Below are positions 1 to 12,364 of a stretch of 64,000 nt of DNA, piece by piece. Location of the stretch: positions 7,903,954-7,967,953 of the forward strand of contig NC_087066.1 of NCBI RefSeq assembly GCF_963678635.1, written 5' to 3'. A program made the translations under genes and the position numbers. Source of the stretch: Symsagittifera roscoffensis (lineage: Eukaryota > Xenacoelomorpha > Acoela > Convolutidae). The notes beneath the pieces are model-generated. The model saw only the letters and a list, made by a program, of their open reading frames with translations, did no database searches and was not told the DNA's origin. Position 1 is the first letter of the stretch, and every line of letters starts with the position of its first letter.

Positions 1-747
1 TTTTCTGCGAGTCCCTGGCGTTAAAGTTAAAGCTTAAACCGGGCTGTGTGAAACATGTCTCTTTCACGCGCTTTTGAGACGGTGCGGATAGTTTACGGAG
101 CGCGTGATCCAAGGAACTAGCTCCTAGAATGAATACCATACACTCAAGAGACCTATGCGACGGCTACGTTACGCTAAAGTACCAATGGGGTGGGGAAATT
201 AAGTAGGTCGGTTGAACTCCAACAACGCACACGGAGTAAACCTGAGGATGAAAGAATTCAACTTAACTCACTTAATATCACGGTACCTGGCCACTTAACA
301 TTAGTGTCGCGCAACGAAGTCAATAATCGGACGAGCTGAAACGGCTTAGATTTTTTTGAACCAATGGGGTGGGGAAACTAAGTAGGTCGGTTGAACTCCA
401 ACAACGCACACGGAGTAAACCTGAGGATGAAAGAATTCAACTTAACTCACTTAATATCACCGTACCTGACCACTTAAGTTTAGTGTCGCGCAACGAAGTC
501 AATAATCGGACGGGCTGAAATGGCTTAGATTTACTTGAAGCGTACTGGCTTTCAGTTTAACCAATGTGGGTGGGGGATCAGGCAAATTGGTTAAGTTCCA
601 ACAACACACGCGGAAAAAACCTGAGGATGAAAAAACTCAACTTAATTTGCCTGATAGTTCGCTACCAGACCGCTTACCATAAGGTTGGTGTCATGTTACA
701 GCACAGTTTCGCAGAATTATGGGGACGTTTTGACGATTTTTTGGAAA
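1..747. repeat. Tandem repeat, about 180-bp unit, three copies
   Basis: Units start at 180, 360 and about 560 with the string ACCAATGGGGTGGGG or a close variant. Units 1 and 2 are nearly identical with period 180. Unit 3 is diverged and offset by about 20 extra bases. The first 179 bases show no clear unit and no gene. The array may be part of a satellite or of a larger mobile element cut by the window edge. Confidence 0.75.
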
Positions 748-1007
748 TTTCTTACTTTTTTCCCAAAATTTCTCGGAAAATTTTGGTCAGCAGGTTCGAG
801 TCGTAAACCAACCCAAAAAACTAGTCTAGTACCCCTTGTCTATGATCCGATTTCATGGATTAATATTCTGTTCACAAATATCCAAAAAATTTTGGTATCG
901 AGAAAAAATTACCACTTGTAGCTTGCTTTGAGTTGGGATACACAATAACACATCGTACGTGATTTTAGTGCAAAGAATGGTTTGTAAAGATTAGACTAAT
1001 CTTACAG

Positions 1008-1265
1008 TTTTTGGAGATTGAGTGCACCGGTTTCGGGTTGTCCAGCCTTCGGTCAATCGCAGAGAAATTATTCAGCAATCACTACTCTAACTTACACAAA
1101 ACGTCTGCAGTTGACTTGTACTTGCACAATACGTCTGTTGTTGACAGTCAGGATACCTGTTTTAAGAAATCTTGCATCTGTTCTTCATCGTTACGCCTGA
1201 AGATTCTCCCCAGCTACAGATTCTTCGTGTTCTTTTGGAGCTTCTTCGTCGTCTCCGATAATAAC
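1008..1265 (+). CDS. Possible coding exon running into an assembly gap
   Basis: After an acceptor-like CTTACAG ending at 1007, one frame stays open for about 85 codons into the N gap. It reads ECTGFGLSSL near its start and later has a Cys-rich stretch, TCFKKSCICSSS. A GFG followed by spaced cysteines recalls the middle of trypsin-like proteases, and a trypsin-like C-terminal exon lies on the same strand at 6306. I cannot see a GDSGGP motif. This is a weak call and could be a chance open frame. Confidence 0.25.
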
Positions 1266-1465
1266 NNNNNNNNNNNNNNNNNNNNNNNNNNNNNNNNNNN
1301 NNNNNNNNNNNNNNNNNNNNNNNNNNNNNNNNNNNNNNNNNNNNNNNNNNNNNNNNNNNNNNNNNNNNNNNNNNNNNNNNNNNNNNNNNNNNNNNNNNNN
1401 NNNNNNNNNNNNNNNNNNNNNNNNNNNNNNNNNNNNNNNNNNNNNNNNNNNNNNNNNNNNNNNNN
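1266..1465. other. Assembly gap (200 N)
   Basis: Exactly 200 N, a conventional placeholder length, so the true gap size is unknown. Sequence on both sides is unremarkable. Confidence 0.99.
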
Positions 1466-2210
1466 GATCTGAACTCATCAAATTAAAACGCTTAAAAAAT
1501 CGAGCCCGAGTTGACGTGCTTCATGATTTCGAGTTTGAAGTATCAGTTATTCAAAAACCTGAGATAATTTACGCGCAGCAGTTCTGTTCTATTAGTGGAT
1601 AAGTGGCTGATTAATCCGGCTCAACTACTATTTCAATTTGAAATGAGGCAAACCAATTGTTCCTATTATACATCACTAGACGCAAAACTGATTAGTTTCC
1701 GATATTCAAAGCCCGACAAAAAATCGGAAACATTTTGTTATTGCTTTTCTTTGAAATCTCAACGGTTTTTCAAACCATGAAAAAACTGATAGATGTTTGA
1801 GGTCAGTCGGAAGAATTTTTTGAACTAGATTAACAATTTGTAGAGTTTTCGACGAAAATGACTTCAGTTTATAGTGGTCCAGCTCGGACTTGAACTTGAA
1901 CTAAACGTATACAATTTGAACAAGGATAGCTGGTTACTCTGCAATTAGCACAAAATGTTCCGATCATAGTCTTTACAAACCTACCATTTTAAAAAAATAT
2001 ATTTAGTGTAGCTTTTTCTGCAAGGTGTAAAAAAGGATCTGATTACTCTAAACTGTAATTTATGCATATTCGACAGTCATAGTAATATATGCAAACCGGT
2101 CGTTTTTGAAGAAAAATGACGAGAAAATTTAAAAAATCAAAAAAATTCAAAATGTTTTGATCACCAAAATGGCATTAAAGTTCTTCAAAAACTAATTTTA
2201 AACAAGTAAA
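1466..2210. other. AT-rich stretch, nothing recognised
   Basis: No convincing exon, RNA gene or repeat boundary is visible here. It is AT-rich sequence consistent with an intron or intergenic DNA. Confidence 0.5.
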
Positions 2211-2399
2211 AGTAAAATTAACTTTAATTAAACTATGCAAGCGGCCTTAATTAAGCGTAAACATTTTTTGACAGTATCAACCCAGTACTATAATTATTGG
2301 TGCTACCTAGTAAAATTAACTTTAATTAAGCTATGCAAGCGGCCTTAATTAAGCGTAAACATTTTTTGACAGTATCAACCCAGTACTATAATTATTGGT
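2211..2399. repeat. Direct duplication of about 90 bp, period 98
   Basis: The block beginning AGTAAAATTAACTTTAATTA occurs at 2211 and again at 2309, and both copies run to ACTATAATTATTGG. The copies differ at about one position, so the duplication is recent. Confidence 0.85.
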
Positions 2400-2860
2400 A
2401 TAATTATTTTGCCCGGAAAAAAAAGAAAAAAAACTAAAACACACCCGATAACAAAAATTATGAAGAACAGAGCTCACACATAATTCTCTTTTGAGCTTCA
2501 CAGCTCTGTGAGATACACCCTGAAAATTGATTAAAGTGGCTAGCCGAAGCGCGGGAGTTTGAATGCACAAGTGGTTGTAAAAAATAAAATATCAATTTTT
2601 TATTTTTGTCAAAGTAAACAACGCTCATCTTTGAACGCAAAGCTTTTGTTTTTCCTTAACTTTTTTCTATCGAAATGTAAGATAAAGCTTTGCTTTTTCA
2701 TAATCTATCTTATGGCCAATTCGATGATTTCAGTCAGTTATCAAAAAATTTGTAGTAAAAACGTTGTGACACTGTAGGAAGCTCTTTCAGTTGCTTTTCA
2801 CTGCTCTATCACAACTGTAATGTGCAATATTGTACACTTTCGGTAATGCAAATCAATATT

Positions 2861-3396
2861 TGTTCCGACTTTCGATACGAAAGTAACGGAATATTTGTGC
2901 TCGGGGTGGGTTTTTTTTCTTCAGACAAATTTCGACTTTTTAACTAGCCATTTTTGACGGAATTTTTCATTCAAAAAGTATTGTTGACCTGAGCTTAAAT
3001 TTGAAAAGAAATTTCACCTGTGATCATTTTTCGTAAAGTTATGAAGGTTTAAAGATTGCCATTTTGGCCATTTTGACCAATTTGGGACAATTAGCGCGCG
3101 ATATAATTCGCGCTATTAACGCGTAAGCGGAGTTTTAATCCGTCTTATAAATCGTTCCAAATTGGTTGATCGAAGCTTATTTGCCATAAATGATGTGTTA
3201 CAAGGAACGAAAACTATTTTTTTGTCCTTTATATGGCGTGTGGGGGATGATTTTCATAAAAAATTTCAAATTTTAGAAAAAAAAATTTCATTTTATTTTA
3301 TTTCATATAATGTTTTTATGTTATTACTGCTGCTCCATAAATCTTCAAAAACAGTCGGAACATGCAGGGCTTCGCCTTGATACGAGCAGTCTTGTT
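2861..3396 (+). mobile_element. Family A repeat, copy 1
   Basis: A roughly 535-bp non-coding element. It begins TGTTCCGACTTTCGATACG and ends with a GGGCTTCGCC hairpin followed by GATACGAGCAGTCTTGTT. Internal landmarks include a CGCGATATAATTCGCGC palindrome and an ATATGGCGTG block. A short inverted match, GTTCCGACT at the left against AGTCGGAAC near the right, suggests a MITE or foldback element. The superfamily is not recognised. Confidence 0.8.
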
Positions 3397-3821
3397 TCAT
3401 TCTGGAAACCATATCATTTTTTAATTATTATTATGGTCTCTTTTAAATGACGTAGATTACACCTTAGTCTGTTACTACAATCAAGGTTTCTTCACTTATA
3501 TAAAAAGGAATGGAAGTTAATGATCCGACTATCAGTTTTGAAAAAGATTGATGCCCTGCGTGTTATATTTAAAACTCAATTTTCATTTTTTAACCTCTTT
3601 TTTAAATTATGGGTATCATAAAAAAGTGGCTGATAATTGCGAATCATAAATTTTTCAAATTGAATTGAGGCAAAATAGCTGACTAGATCTCTTTTTCTTA
3701 ATTTTTTTAGAGTCTACCCGGCTTTCAGTTTAGAGTACACACTGGAAATCAAGGTAAAAACAAGGCATATTGAGGACCAATAAGATCTTCAGCTCTTATT
3801 AAAAAGATTTTCAGCTATTTA

Positions 3822-5107
3822 TACCTTGGTTCAAAAAAAAAATGGCCGCGGCAATATTTTTGAAAAATGCGTATAGCTCGAAAGCGGCAAATTTTGGCAA
3901 AATGTGGCAAAAATAAAAAAGAAAGAAGTTGAACAGACTTTGTCGCCGTGTGAATCAATTGACAGGTACTTAGCTAATGAAAATGCTACACATCATTCTT
4001 CAACACAAAATTTTGAAATGCAAGCGAAACGCGATTTACTTGAATTTCTCTATGTCAACGACTCCAAACAACGTGAATATCTGTCGAAACGGGTGAAAAT
4101 GCCACCGCGTAGTTTCCGACGTAACATGAAAATCTTGGAAGAAAAGGGAACCTTGGAAAGAAAGAAAGGAAGCGGCCGACCTCTCCAAATTTCTGGCAAT
4201 GAGAAAAAACGCTTATGTCAAATTGCGCTTAAATCCCCGTCGGCATCAACTCAAAATGTCTGTGATCGTTATAACGAGTTAGCTAGGACATCCGTCAGTA
4301 AATCCACAGTTTTCCGAGCTCTGAAATCGTCCGGCGTGCAGAAAAAGACTGCAAAAATCATCCCGAATATCACACCGGTCCATGAGCAAAAAAGAATCGA
4401 ATTTTGCAGAACATGGAAGAACTTCAATTTCGGAGAAACCTGGCTTTCTGACGAGTGCATTTTCCAACTTCATCGGAATAAAATCAAGCTTTGGAGTTCT
4501 TATCGAAAAACGCCGCGAAAAGGTTTCCCGAAGTTTTCACCCAAAATTATGGTCTGGGGAGCAATATCGAGTAAAGGTTTTTACATGAAAATCATCGAAA
4601 GAGGTACAATTGATAGTTCCAAGTACTGCGAAATTGTTGGTGACTTTATTCCTTACGCCACTGCATTATTTCCCGATGGCTGGATACTAGAGCAGGACGG
4701 CGCCACACCCCATACTTCCCGACAAACTAAAGATTTTTTTGCCGAAAATTCGGTACAATTTTGCAGTGGCCACCCAATTCTCCAGACATTAATCCAGTGG
4801 AAAATGTGTGGATGATGCTTAAATCCTTTGTTGAGAAGAAAAATCCGAAAACAAAAGACGAACTAATTCAGTATGTTCAAGAATCTCAACATGTAATTTT
4901 GCCAGCTGTAAGAAAAAATTTGATGGGTTCTATCCCGACGCGTTTGGGCCAGTGTCTTGAAAACGAAGGAAAATTTGTGAAGAAATGGACTGGGACTGAA
5001 TAGGCAAGACAAAGACGCAACAGACTCATATTTTCTTATATTATTTTGTTTGCTCAATGCTTAGAAAAATCTATTATTTCAGCGGCCACTTTTTTTGAAC
5101 CAAGGTA
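3822..5107 (+). mobile_element. Tc1/mariner element with TA target duplication
   Basis: Terminal inverted repeats read TACCTTGGTTC at the left (3822) and GAACCAAGGTA at the right (5107). Each is followed inward by an A/T run and GGCCGC. TA dinucleotides lie just outside both ends (3820-3821 and 5108-5109), the target signature of this superfamily. The 1,286-bp length is normal for a full element. The transposase inside is frame-broken. Confidence 0.93.
3904..5003 (+). pseudogene. Tc1-like DDE transposase, frameshifted
   Basis: This is the transposase of the 3822-5107 element, which would cut and paste it at TA sites. An N-terminal helix-turn-helix region covers roughly codons 40-160. The DDE catalytic core follows: the first Asp lies in TWLSDECIF, the second in LEQDGATPH, and the Glu in SPDINPVENVW. 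The first two catalytic residues are in the frame ending at 4815. The third is in another frame (4761-5003), so a frame change near 4760 breaks the protein. No good ATG heads the long frame: it opens at GTG 3904, and the first in-frame ATG is 4018. The copy is dead as read, but its matched ends mean it could still be mobilised in trans. Confidence 0.9.
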
Positions 5108-6305
5108 TAGTTTCTCTGCGTTCAGTGAAACTCATATTTGCGTCATTTGAAAACTGCAAAAAAAGTTGCTGTCCAAAAAAAGCAAAATATAATTTCCAGA
5201 GCAAATGATAATACATATCAGGTAAAAAACATATTCTGTTGTTTCATCAAGGCCTCAAAATGTTTTTCAGATAGTATAAACTGCCATTTGGAAAATGAAA
5301 AGCGGTCTTCAAACAAGACTGCTCGTATATCAAGGCAAAGTCCTGAATGTTCCGACTGTCCCCTAAATCTTAATCAGTCCGTAATCGAATAGTTTTTGGG
5401 GAACAAAAATATGGAAAAACTAAAAATTTTGGACAATATCAAAGTGTAAAATGTTGAGTCGTACGAATTTAACACGACCGATTAGCTGGCCTCAATTCAA
5501 AATGGAACGATTCTGTTGTGCGTGATAATTTGCCACGCATAATTAATTCGCTTTACGCTCTCAGCATTATGATGCTTCAAAACGCGCATAATTTAGTCCA
5601 GAACTTGGCCAATTTGGCAATTTTCGAACCCCCATATATTTTACAAAAATACCGGACGTAAAATATCTTTTCAATTTTGAAATCAAGAAGTCAATATTTT
5701 CAATGGGGTATATATATTTTTTGCTGAAACCCGTTTTTTCGATCAGCAAAAATTGAATGAATAAAAAACTACACCTAGCATATATATTCCGTTTTCTTCG
5801 AAAATCGGAAGAAAAATTATCGTTTGTTAGCTTCATTCTAAGCAAAATAAAGCACTCTCCTTAAAATTTAGTTGAACAATAAGGAGACGGGTCTGATCTA
5901 GACAGTAAATTCAATAATAAGACAAGCAAAAAACGAGCCTGAATAAATTTTGACAGGAAATTATTAATTGTTTAACAGCTTTCTAGCCGTGAGATCGAAC
6001 GAAATTAAGACTAACTGCTATATTAAAAGGTGATTCTTCTTTTGGCTAATCAATTTCTTCTAATTGAATGTCTTGCTTCTACTTTGTTTAATTTGCTGTC
6101 CGTCATCTTCATTTATTGGATTCATTGTCAAAATCAGACCCGTGAACTCTTCATCCACCCACAATTATAATCACAATTTTATTTATGTTGTTTTTTTTTG
6201 TATTCATAAAAGTGTAGATTTTTTAAACTCCTAAATATAATTTAAAAGTACTACTTTTCATTATTCAGGTAAATTAGATTCTGAAAAGTCCTTTCTGGTT
6301 TTTAG
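5108..6305. repeat. Diverged family A-like arm, then unannotated AT-rich DNA
   Basis: From 5312 the minus-strand family A end appears (AACAAGACTGCTCGTAT and the CCTGAATGTTCCGAC block), followed by subfamily-specific sequence to about 5600. It includes TTTGCCACGCATAA, which is shared with 28712-29000. From about 5600 to 6305 I see no exon or repeat boundary. Confidence 0.55.
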
Positions 6306-6432
6306 TCTTCATTGGCGGCTGATTGGTGTTTGTATGGCCTGATAGGAGACAAAACAACCTGTTCGTCTGTTGGCGAGAAAGTATTTGTGAAAGTAGTTTA
6401 TTTCAAGTCATGGGTGGAAGGAGTCCTGATCG
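6306..6432 (+). CDS. Trypsin-like serine protease C-terminal exon
   Basis: The acceptor TTTTTAG precedes 6306 and the donor GTAAGT starts at 6433. The open frame contains DWCLYGLIGD, a cysteine, and VYFKSWVEGVL. These match the end of chymotrypsin-fold proteases, where a W-x-LYG-x strand is followed by a Cys, a V-x-x-V-x-YF segment and the final W(I/V) helix. The catalytic Ser exon with GDSGGP should lie upstream and I did not find it. The exon leaves in phase 1, which matches the acceptor at 6657. Confidence 0.55.
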
Positions 6433-6656
6433 GTAAGTAATTTGGAAACATTAAGCCACTGAATCACTTGACTTAAATAAAGATTGATAGGATTACGCTT
6501 CTGAGCTTGATGAAAAATTTTTAAAAGGCACTTGGAAAGACCATGTTATTAAATGAATACCTGTCGATTTGTATATCTTTGCATAAATAGTTCTCTATGT
6601 ATAATTGAGGAGGTAATCAGTTTTTTTTTGTGTTATCTTAGAGGTTTTAATTGTAG

Positions 6657-6748
6657 ATGCCCAACCAAAGCCCTCTGAATGCCCAGAAAAAGAAGAGTTT
6701 CAATGTGGATGGAAAAAAGATCCGAGTTCCGGTCTATGTAAACGTTAG
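6657..6748 (+). CDS. Cys-containing exon after the protease-like exon
   Basis: The exon starts after AATTGTAG in phase 1 and reads through CPEKEEFQCGWKKDPSSG to a TAG at 6746-6748. A GT at 6737 would allow splicing in phase 1 to the exon at 11841. It is either the last exon of a protease gene or an internal exon of a longer modular protein. The Cys/Trp content fits an extracellular protein. Confidence 0.45.
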
Positions 6749-9639
6749 TAAACCAATTGTTTCATGCTATGTAGTTTTTGTCACCTGAAGCATTCTTCCC
6801 ACATAAATATTTTTTCAACTCAGCAACAATTTTGTACAATACACCACTTTAAAAAAATTCCGAACATCGTTTCCTACACAATTTTTATAGTTTTATCGAT
6901 AGTTGCCTCGGCTAATTGTGCCCATCTACAAAAGCAGTCTAAACAACACCAACAGAAACCATTAATAACCAAACGGTCTGTAGAAACCTTACTTAGCCCA
7001 TGCAGCTATAGTGAATAACTCTAAGTATGGTTTTCAAATATCAAAAATTTAAAATGCTAAAAAAAGTATTTAAGTGCTCTAAATGTAATGTTCAATTCAA
7101 AATCATTTGCTAAAAGGTAGGCAAATTACGTTCATCAATTTTGAAAGCAAAAATGGCGCGAAAAACGTGAATTTTTTCTACTTCTGAAAGTGGAATTTGA
7201 GAATCCCATGCGGAAAAGAAAAAATTATTTTATTGGCCCAGTTTTCTCAAAGTGGGTCGATTCTATTAAAAACGTTGTAACCATTGTCATTTGTCATTGA
7301 AATCCAAAGTTAAGGTTATTTTTCAGAAATTCAAGACAGAATTTTTTTTCAGTTTCCCCGAAGTCACCGACTCTTTTTCAACTGACTGTTGTCTATGTTT
7401 TAGTTTTTTTCGTCTTTCTAGTCAAGGAAAAAGTCAGTTTTTTTTGTGTTATCTTAGGCGTATGTTATCTTAGGCGTATATCGACCCAAATTTGAATTTT
7501 TCACAAGTAACCTTTTTTGATGATAGTAGTAAGACTGATTGGAGAACATTTTGACAAAATCATTCACATGCAGCTCGTAAAGACTTTTCGCTAAGAAAAC
7601 CACATCTTACGCTATGATTAATGAAAAACTTTGGAAAAAAAATCGCATATTTGGAGACACAAAGTTACTCAAATTCAAATTAGGCATACAAAATCAACAT
7701 GAACCCTGGAGAATAACTTAGCAGCCCAAGACAATTTTGCCAAAAATAGCTTGTTTCAAAGTTAGTCTATTGCAAGGAATTATTCCATAGAAGCCGCCAT
7801 TCAAAGATACTTTAATTTAGACGTTTTTTTCCATTGCCTTTTTCAATGGTTTTTGAAGCTTTTACTTCATCCATAGAGCCTTTAATGTGACTAACCTTGC
7901 TGCCTATCTATACTTTCGATTATATTTTACCTCTAGTGTCCATTTTTGGTTTCACGCTCGATTCGCGCTCTATCAAATAATCTCAAGTGCCGTGTGACAG
8001 CTGTTTGAACTCTTTAAAAAGTCAGCGAAAAAAGATGTTGAGCTCAGTCATTTTTTATAAAGATAATATACGGTTAGAAAATCAATTGAAGGTAGACCAA
8101 TAAGATAAGTTGTCCTTGGTGATTTCATGGCAATTTCCATGGCAATTTCCAATTTTCAAAAAAAAAATTGCAGCCTTCTTTGAAATTCATTCATACAATT
8201 TCACTCTTATCGGAGTCTCAGAGACTTTTTTTGGTCCGCACATTATTACCCGCACCGACAAACTGAGATTAAAATCGAGTTCGATCATCTTTTATATAGG
8301 TATTACACGACATGAAAATCGATACGAAAATTGGCAGCCCATTTAGATGCGAAAATTTAGAATTGGATTTGTAGAGATTTTGGCCCTTCAAAAATCAATC
8401 TTATTGCTTTGAAAACCGAATTATATCGATTCACATAGAACTTGTCAATTGAATGCAATCCACCGAGCTCTCATCAAAATTGATTTAACGTAAAGATTGC
8501 TTTTGTTTTGAACCTTGAGCAATTTTTTTCAAGAAGCCACAGAGAGCTAGAGTAACTATTTTAGAGTTTTGATCTCAAACTAATGAGTTTGAAGGGATCC
8601 TGTTTCAGTTTTGCAACTCTGAGGTTTGCCGTGGAGCAGATATGTTAAACGATTTATTTTTAAAAAATCTAGTTTCCTTATCAAAATTCTCAGCGCAATC
8701 TTTTTGAACAAATGAGCGTAGATTTGAAAAAAACTCTTTTACAACAAATTACTCAAACTCAAAGTTTCTTCGCAGTCCAAAACAAAAACTCGATTAAAAG
8801 TTCATTATATAACATCCAATTTTCGTTTTGTTTCATATTCGAGAAGGTCTGTGTATAGAAATGAGAAAAAAATGGATAAAAATCTATTCAAATTGATTTA
8901 AATTGATATCCTTTTTATTAAAGTTTTTTTTTGAAAATGAACCAAAAAAAATTCAAAACTGGACTTAGATCTATTCAAAACCGTTTGAAATTTAAAGGAG
9001 GTTACATTTTTGTTTCAAACTAATTAGATTTAGGTCAAGTTTCTAGGTATTTATAGGATTATCTTTTTTAAAGTTATTGCAATCCATTTTTTCTACCACA
9101 GATAACCAATCGGTTGTATCTTTCTAAATTTGCGGCTTCTGATACCTTGTTTAGCTAGTTTACTCTGGTTTAAACTTTAAAACTGTACGTGAGATTCCTC
9201 GACTTTTTGCAGGCCGTATGATTTAACAAGCTTTTTCGAACAATCAACTAATACATTTTTAAATTATTTTTTGGTATTTTTTTTGGCCTTTACTTGATCT
9301 CATTATTATTATAGCTCTAGTTAGATATGACTGCCAAATCCAAAATTAGGACTTATTGTGGCAACAAAAAAGATTTTTAAGAATGTCTCTGGTATCAGTT
9401 ATTAAGGTATCGACATCTGAGCTGTGAACTTTTATTCTTGAATTACTTGGCAGTTTCGGCCTGATTAGGTTTAATCTCGATGATATCTAATTGCACTCTC
9501 TGAACTCATATCATAATGCCATTACAAACAAGCAGGCTTCTTTAAGGTCAATTCATTTTGCAGTGATCTGGACTGTGACAAATAAAGGTTAACATACATC
9601 TAAAAAAGTTAAAATCGTGTGTCTAAAAAATTGGGAGCT
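6749..9639. other. AT-rich stretch, no supported gene
   Basis: It holds several short open frames without clear family features and scattered A/T runs. One frame near 6880-7018 has a hydrophobic run followed by a Lys/Gln-rich tail but no clear exon borders. I see no RNA gene or bounded repeat. Confidence 0.45.
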
Positions 9640-11752
9640 ACCCACAGTGACAAAAATGGATAAAAATTGATGACATACAGAAAAACCTACAGACTAACGT
9701 ATGTATAAAATCGATTTTTTTTACAACCCTGTCACGAACGATAATCGATTCTATACAAATAGAATCATTTTTTTCGACATAAACATATTGATTTTAAAGC
9801 CGAAATAATAGATTTTATAGTTTACAAAACATGTATATAACCTGTTTATAATATTTAGATATACTGTATATAATATGTAGAGTATCTGTAAACAACACAA
9901 CCTGCAGATAATTTGTAGATATTCTGTAGATAATCTGTAGATAATTTTATTATCCCGTACAGAAAAAGAATAAAAATACAGATATGCCCAGGGCTAATCC
10001 ATTTGTTGTGAGATTGCATATCTGTCTTGAGCTGTATCAGACATGTTCAGACCTGGAAGATGCAAAAATTTTAGGTTACAGAAAAAAAATACAGATATGC
10101 CCAGGGTGAATTCATTTTTTGCGAGATTGCATATGTCCTGAACTGCATCAGACATGATCAGATCTGAAATTTTTTTTTGAAATTTTCGAATGAATTCTCA
10201 ACTTTTGTCACGTGTCTTGTTTTTATCGTTGAAAATAGTTATTTCAACAAATAACACTAAAAATCATGTCCTTGTTTAAAATCATGTCTTTGTTTTCAGT
10301 TTTTGAAAAGCACGTATAGAAATAAATTCTACAGACGTAGAGCTTTCGATTAATGTGTTTGTAATATTTGTGGAACGAAAAGTCGGGTGGCTAAAAATTC
10401 AAACCTGCGAAACAAAAAGTATATTCCAGCTTTTTTTATTATTCCAATATAACAATATAAGAACTTTTGAGCTCAATTTTTGATGTATATCGACAATTTG
10501 CTGATTTGTTACAAATGTTTTATAGCCCAATACCTGATATACAATGATGATTTTCGATTTGCATTGCTCAATTTCGAGCTCAAAATCTGACTTTTGAGCT
10601 CTTTTCCAGTTTTCAACCCCCATTGATGTTTTCTGAAATTCAATATTTGAAAGTATTTAAAACGACTTTTAATGTTAAAAACTGCGTTAACACGTGTCAG
10701 CAAAGTGTACAAAGTGAACAAATTTGTACGGCATTTTCAACATGCACAATGATGTGTGGATAGTTTTTGAACTTTTGATGTAATTTTACGAGGGGGGTTG
10801 GAAACTGGAAAAGAGGTTCATTTTCTTGTTCTTCAACATATGGCAGGTGTTTTAGTTAAAATATTGAAAATAAAACATTTCAATAAGTCTTTTAAACAGC
10901 TTGTTGTTTCGCCTTATTTTCAAGAAAATTGATTAAAACTGTTTTTAGACCCTTGAATCGATCTGCCCAGGTGTCTTTTTGAAATTTTAGTGAGTGGAAA
11001 TCTATCCAACAAAAATTTGGAAACCAGATCTGAGCATCTTAAAATCTTGCCTTTATCAGATCTTGTCCAGACATGGTGCATGTTTCGTTTGAATATGGTC
11101 ATGTCTGAATCAGGACTGAAGCAGGTATGGATTTTGTCACAAAGCAGACCTGCTCAAGGTCTGATTCACACCTGGAACATATATGGGTCAGATCTGAACC
11201 AGATCTGAGCTAATCTGCACCAAGTCTGACCCATGTATGCTCCAGGTCTGAATCAGGCCTTGAGCAGATCTGCTTTTTTGATAGAATCCATACCTGCCTC
11301 AGTCCTGATTCAGACATGTCCATGTCCAAACGAAACATGCACCATGTCCGGACAAGATCTGATATAGGCAAGATTTTAAGATGCTCAGATCTGGTTTCCA
11401 AGTTTTTGTAATGTACGGGATAATCTGTTGATAATCTGTAGATAATTTGTAGATAATCTGTAGATAACCTATAGATAATCTGTCGTTAATTTGTACAAAA
11501 CTGTCTGGGTAAAATCTTAAATACTCTGTGTAAAAACTGACAAAGAAAAACCAAATTTGTTGTGTTTTGATAGCGATTATTTGAAGAAGATAAACTGTAC
11601 AAAATCTTTGCAGAAAAAAATGAATTCTATTTGATTATCTAATGGTTATAATCAAAATTTTAATGCATTAAAAAGTGTATGAAATACAGATTTTCTTAAA
11701 TCTCTGTTTTTTTTGTAGATAATCGATTTTATCAATTTTTGTCACTGCGGGT
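9640..11752. mobile_element. Foldback element of about 2.1 kb with CAGTGACAAAAAT ends
   Basis: The left end reads ACCCACAGTGACAAAAATGG. The right end is its inverse, TTTTTGTCACTGCGGGT. Inside both arms lie inverted runs of the unit TGTAGATAATC (about 9903-9960 and 11413-11486), and the centre is a 400-bp palindrome. Two direct copies of a GATATGCCCAGGG block lie at 9982 and 10096. There is no transposase, so it is non-autonomous. No clear target duplication was found, so the superfamily is open. Confidence 0.7.
11011..11407. repeat. Near-perfect 397-bp palindrome
   Basis: AAATTTGGAAACCAGATCTG at the left is matched inversely by CAGATCTGGTTTCCAAG at the right. The arms stay similar to a centre near 11208. 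Both arms are dense in variants of TCAGACCTG and CAGATCTG, so there is a repeat within the palindrome. A transcript across it would form a long double-stranded hairpin. Confidence 0.85.
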
Positions 11753-11840
11753 TGCCAATAATTGAGAAATTGGAAGTGAGCCAGTATTTGAGTTGAGGTA
11801 GGAGCCGTGAGCTGAGAAAAATTGTGTTAATTTTTCAAAG

Positions 11841-12170
11841 CTATGAAGTGTTACAAAAAAACTGATCAACAATTTGTAGTTACTAAAGAAAACCAAAAAA
11901 TTTCTGGCTCTCGTTTCTACGATTTAGCTATTGCAATTGGAAGGCGTGTTTCAGAAAGAGTCGAAAAAGTGTGGATAGAGCAAGACTGTTTCTATGGTAC
12001 AAATAAATGTGGTTCGTGGACACTTGGCGAACACAAAACATGCGTGAGTTTTGTCTGGAACGGGTCACAATGTCTGCAGCAAAAGTTGAACCAGAATTCA
12101 GATCTAAGTAGTCTCGACAGTGATTGCAAGGAGACAGAAAAGAGATGGAAGAAATGCAGCAACGAATGCG
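11841..12170 (+). CDS. Cys-rich exon of the modular host gene
   Basis: The reading frame is open from an AG at 11839-11840 to a donor GTTAAT at 12171, about 110 codons. It has eight cysteines (for example QDCFYGTNKCGSWT and KKCSNEC) and no hydrophobic core, so it is a disulphide-rich extracellular segment. I do not recognise the family. The left phase is 1, compatible with 6657-6736. The right phase is 1, compatible with 19930. An in-frame ATG at 11843 exists, but no signal peptide follows it, so an internal exon is more likely than a start. Confidence 0.55.
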
Positions 12171-12364
12171 GTTAATTTTTAAGCTCTTAAACCAAAAAGT
12201 TGAGAAACTAAATTGGAGTCGGTATTTGAGTCGGTGTTTTTTTATTGAGGGTTAATGAACGAACAAAAAGATCAGTTGTCGCAAAAAGAACTCATTGAAA
12301 TCTAAATTTCCAAAAGCAAAATTTACTCGTTTTCTCAGCGGATAGAAAATGAATTTGAAAAATT

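Noticed and set aside
2861-3396. Family A as a Helitron, because of the hairpin near one end
   Set aside because: The ends do not show TC at one side and CTRR after the hairpin, so the classification is not supported.
6764-7018. 84-codon ORF with a hydrophobic run as another host exon
   Set aside because: No convincing donor or phase match to neighbours, and stops follow. Left uncalled.
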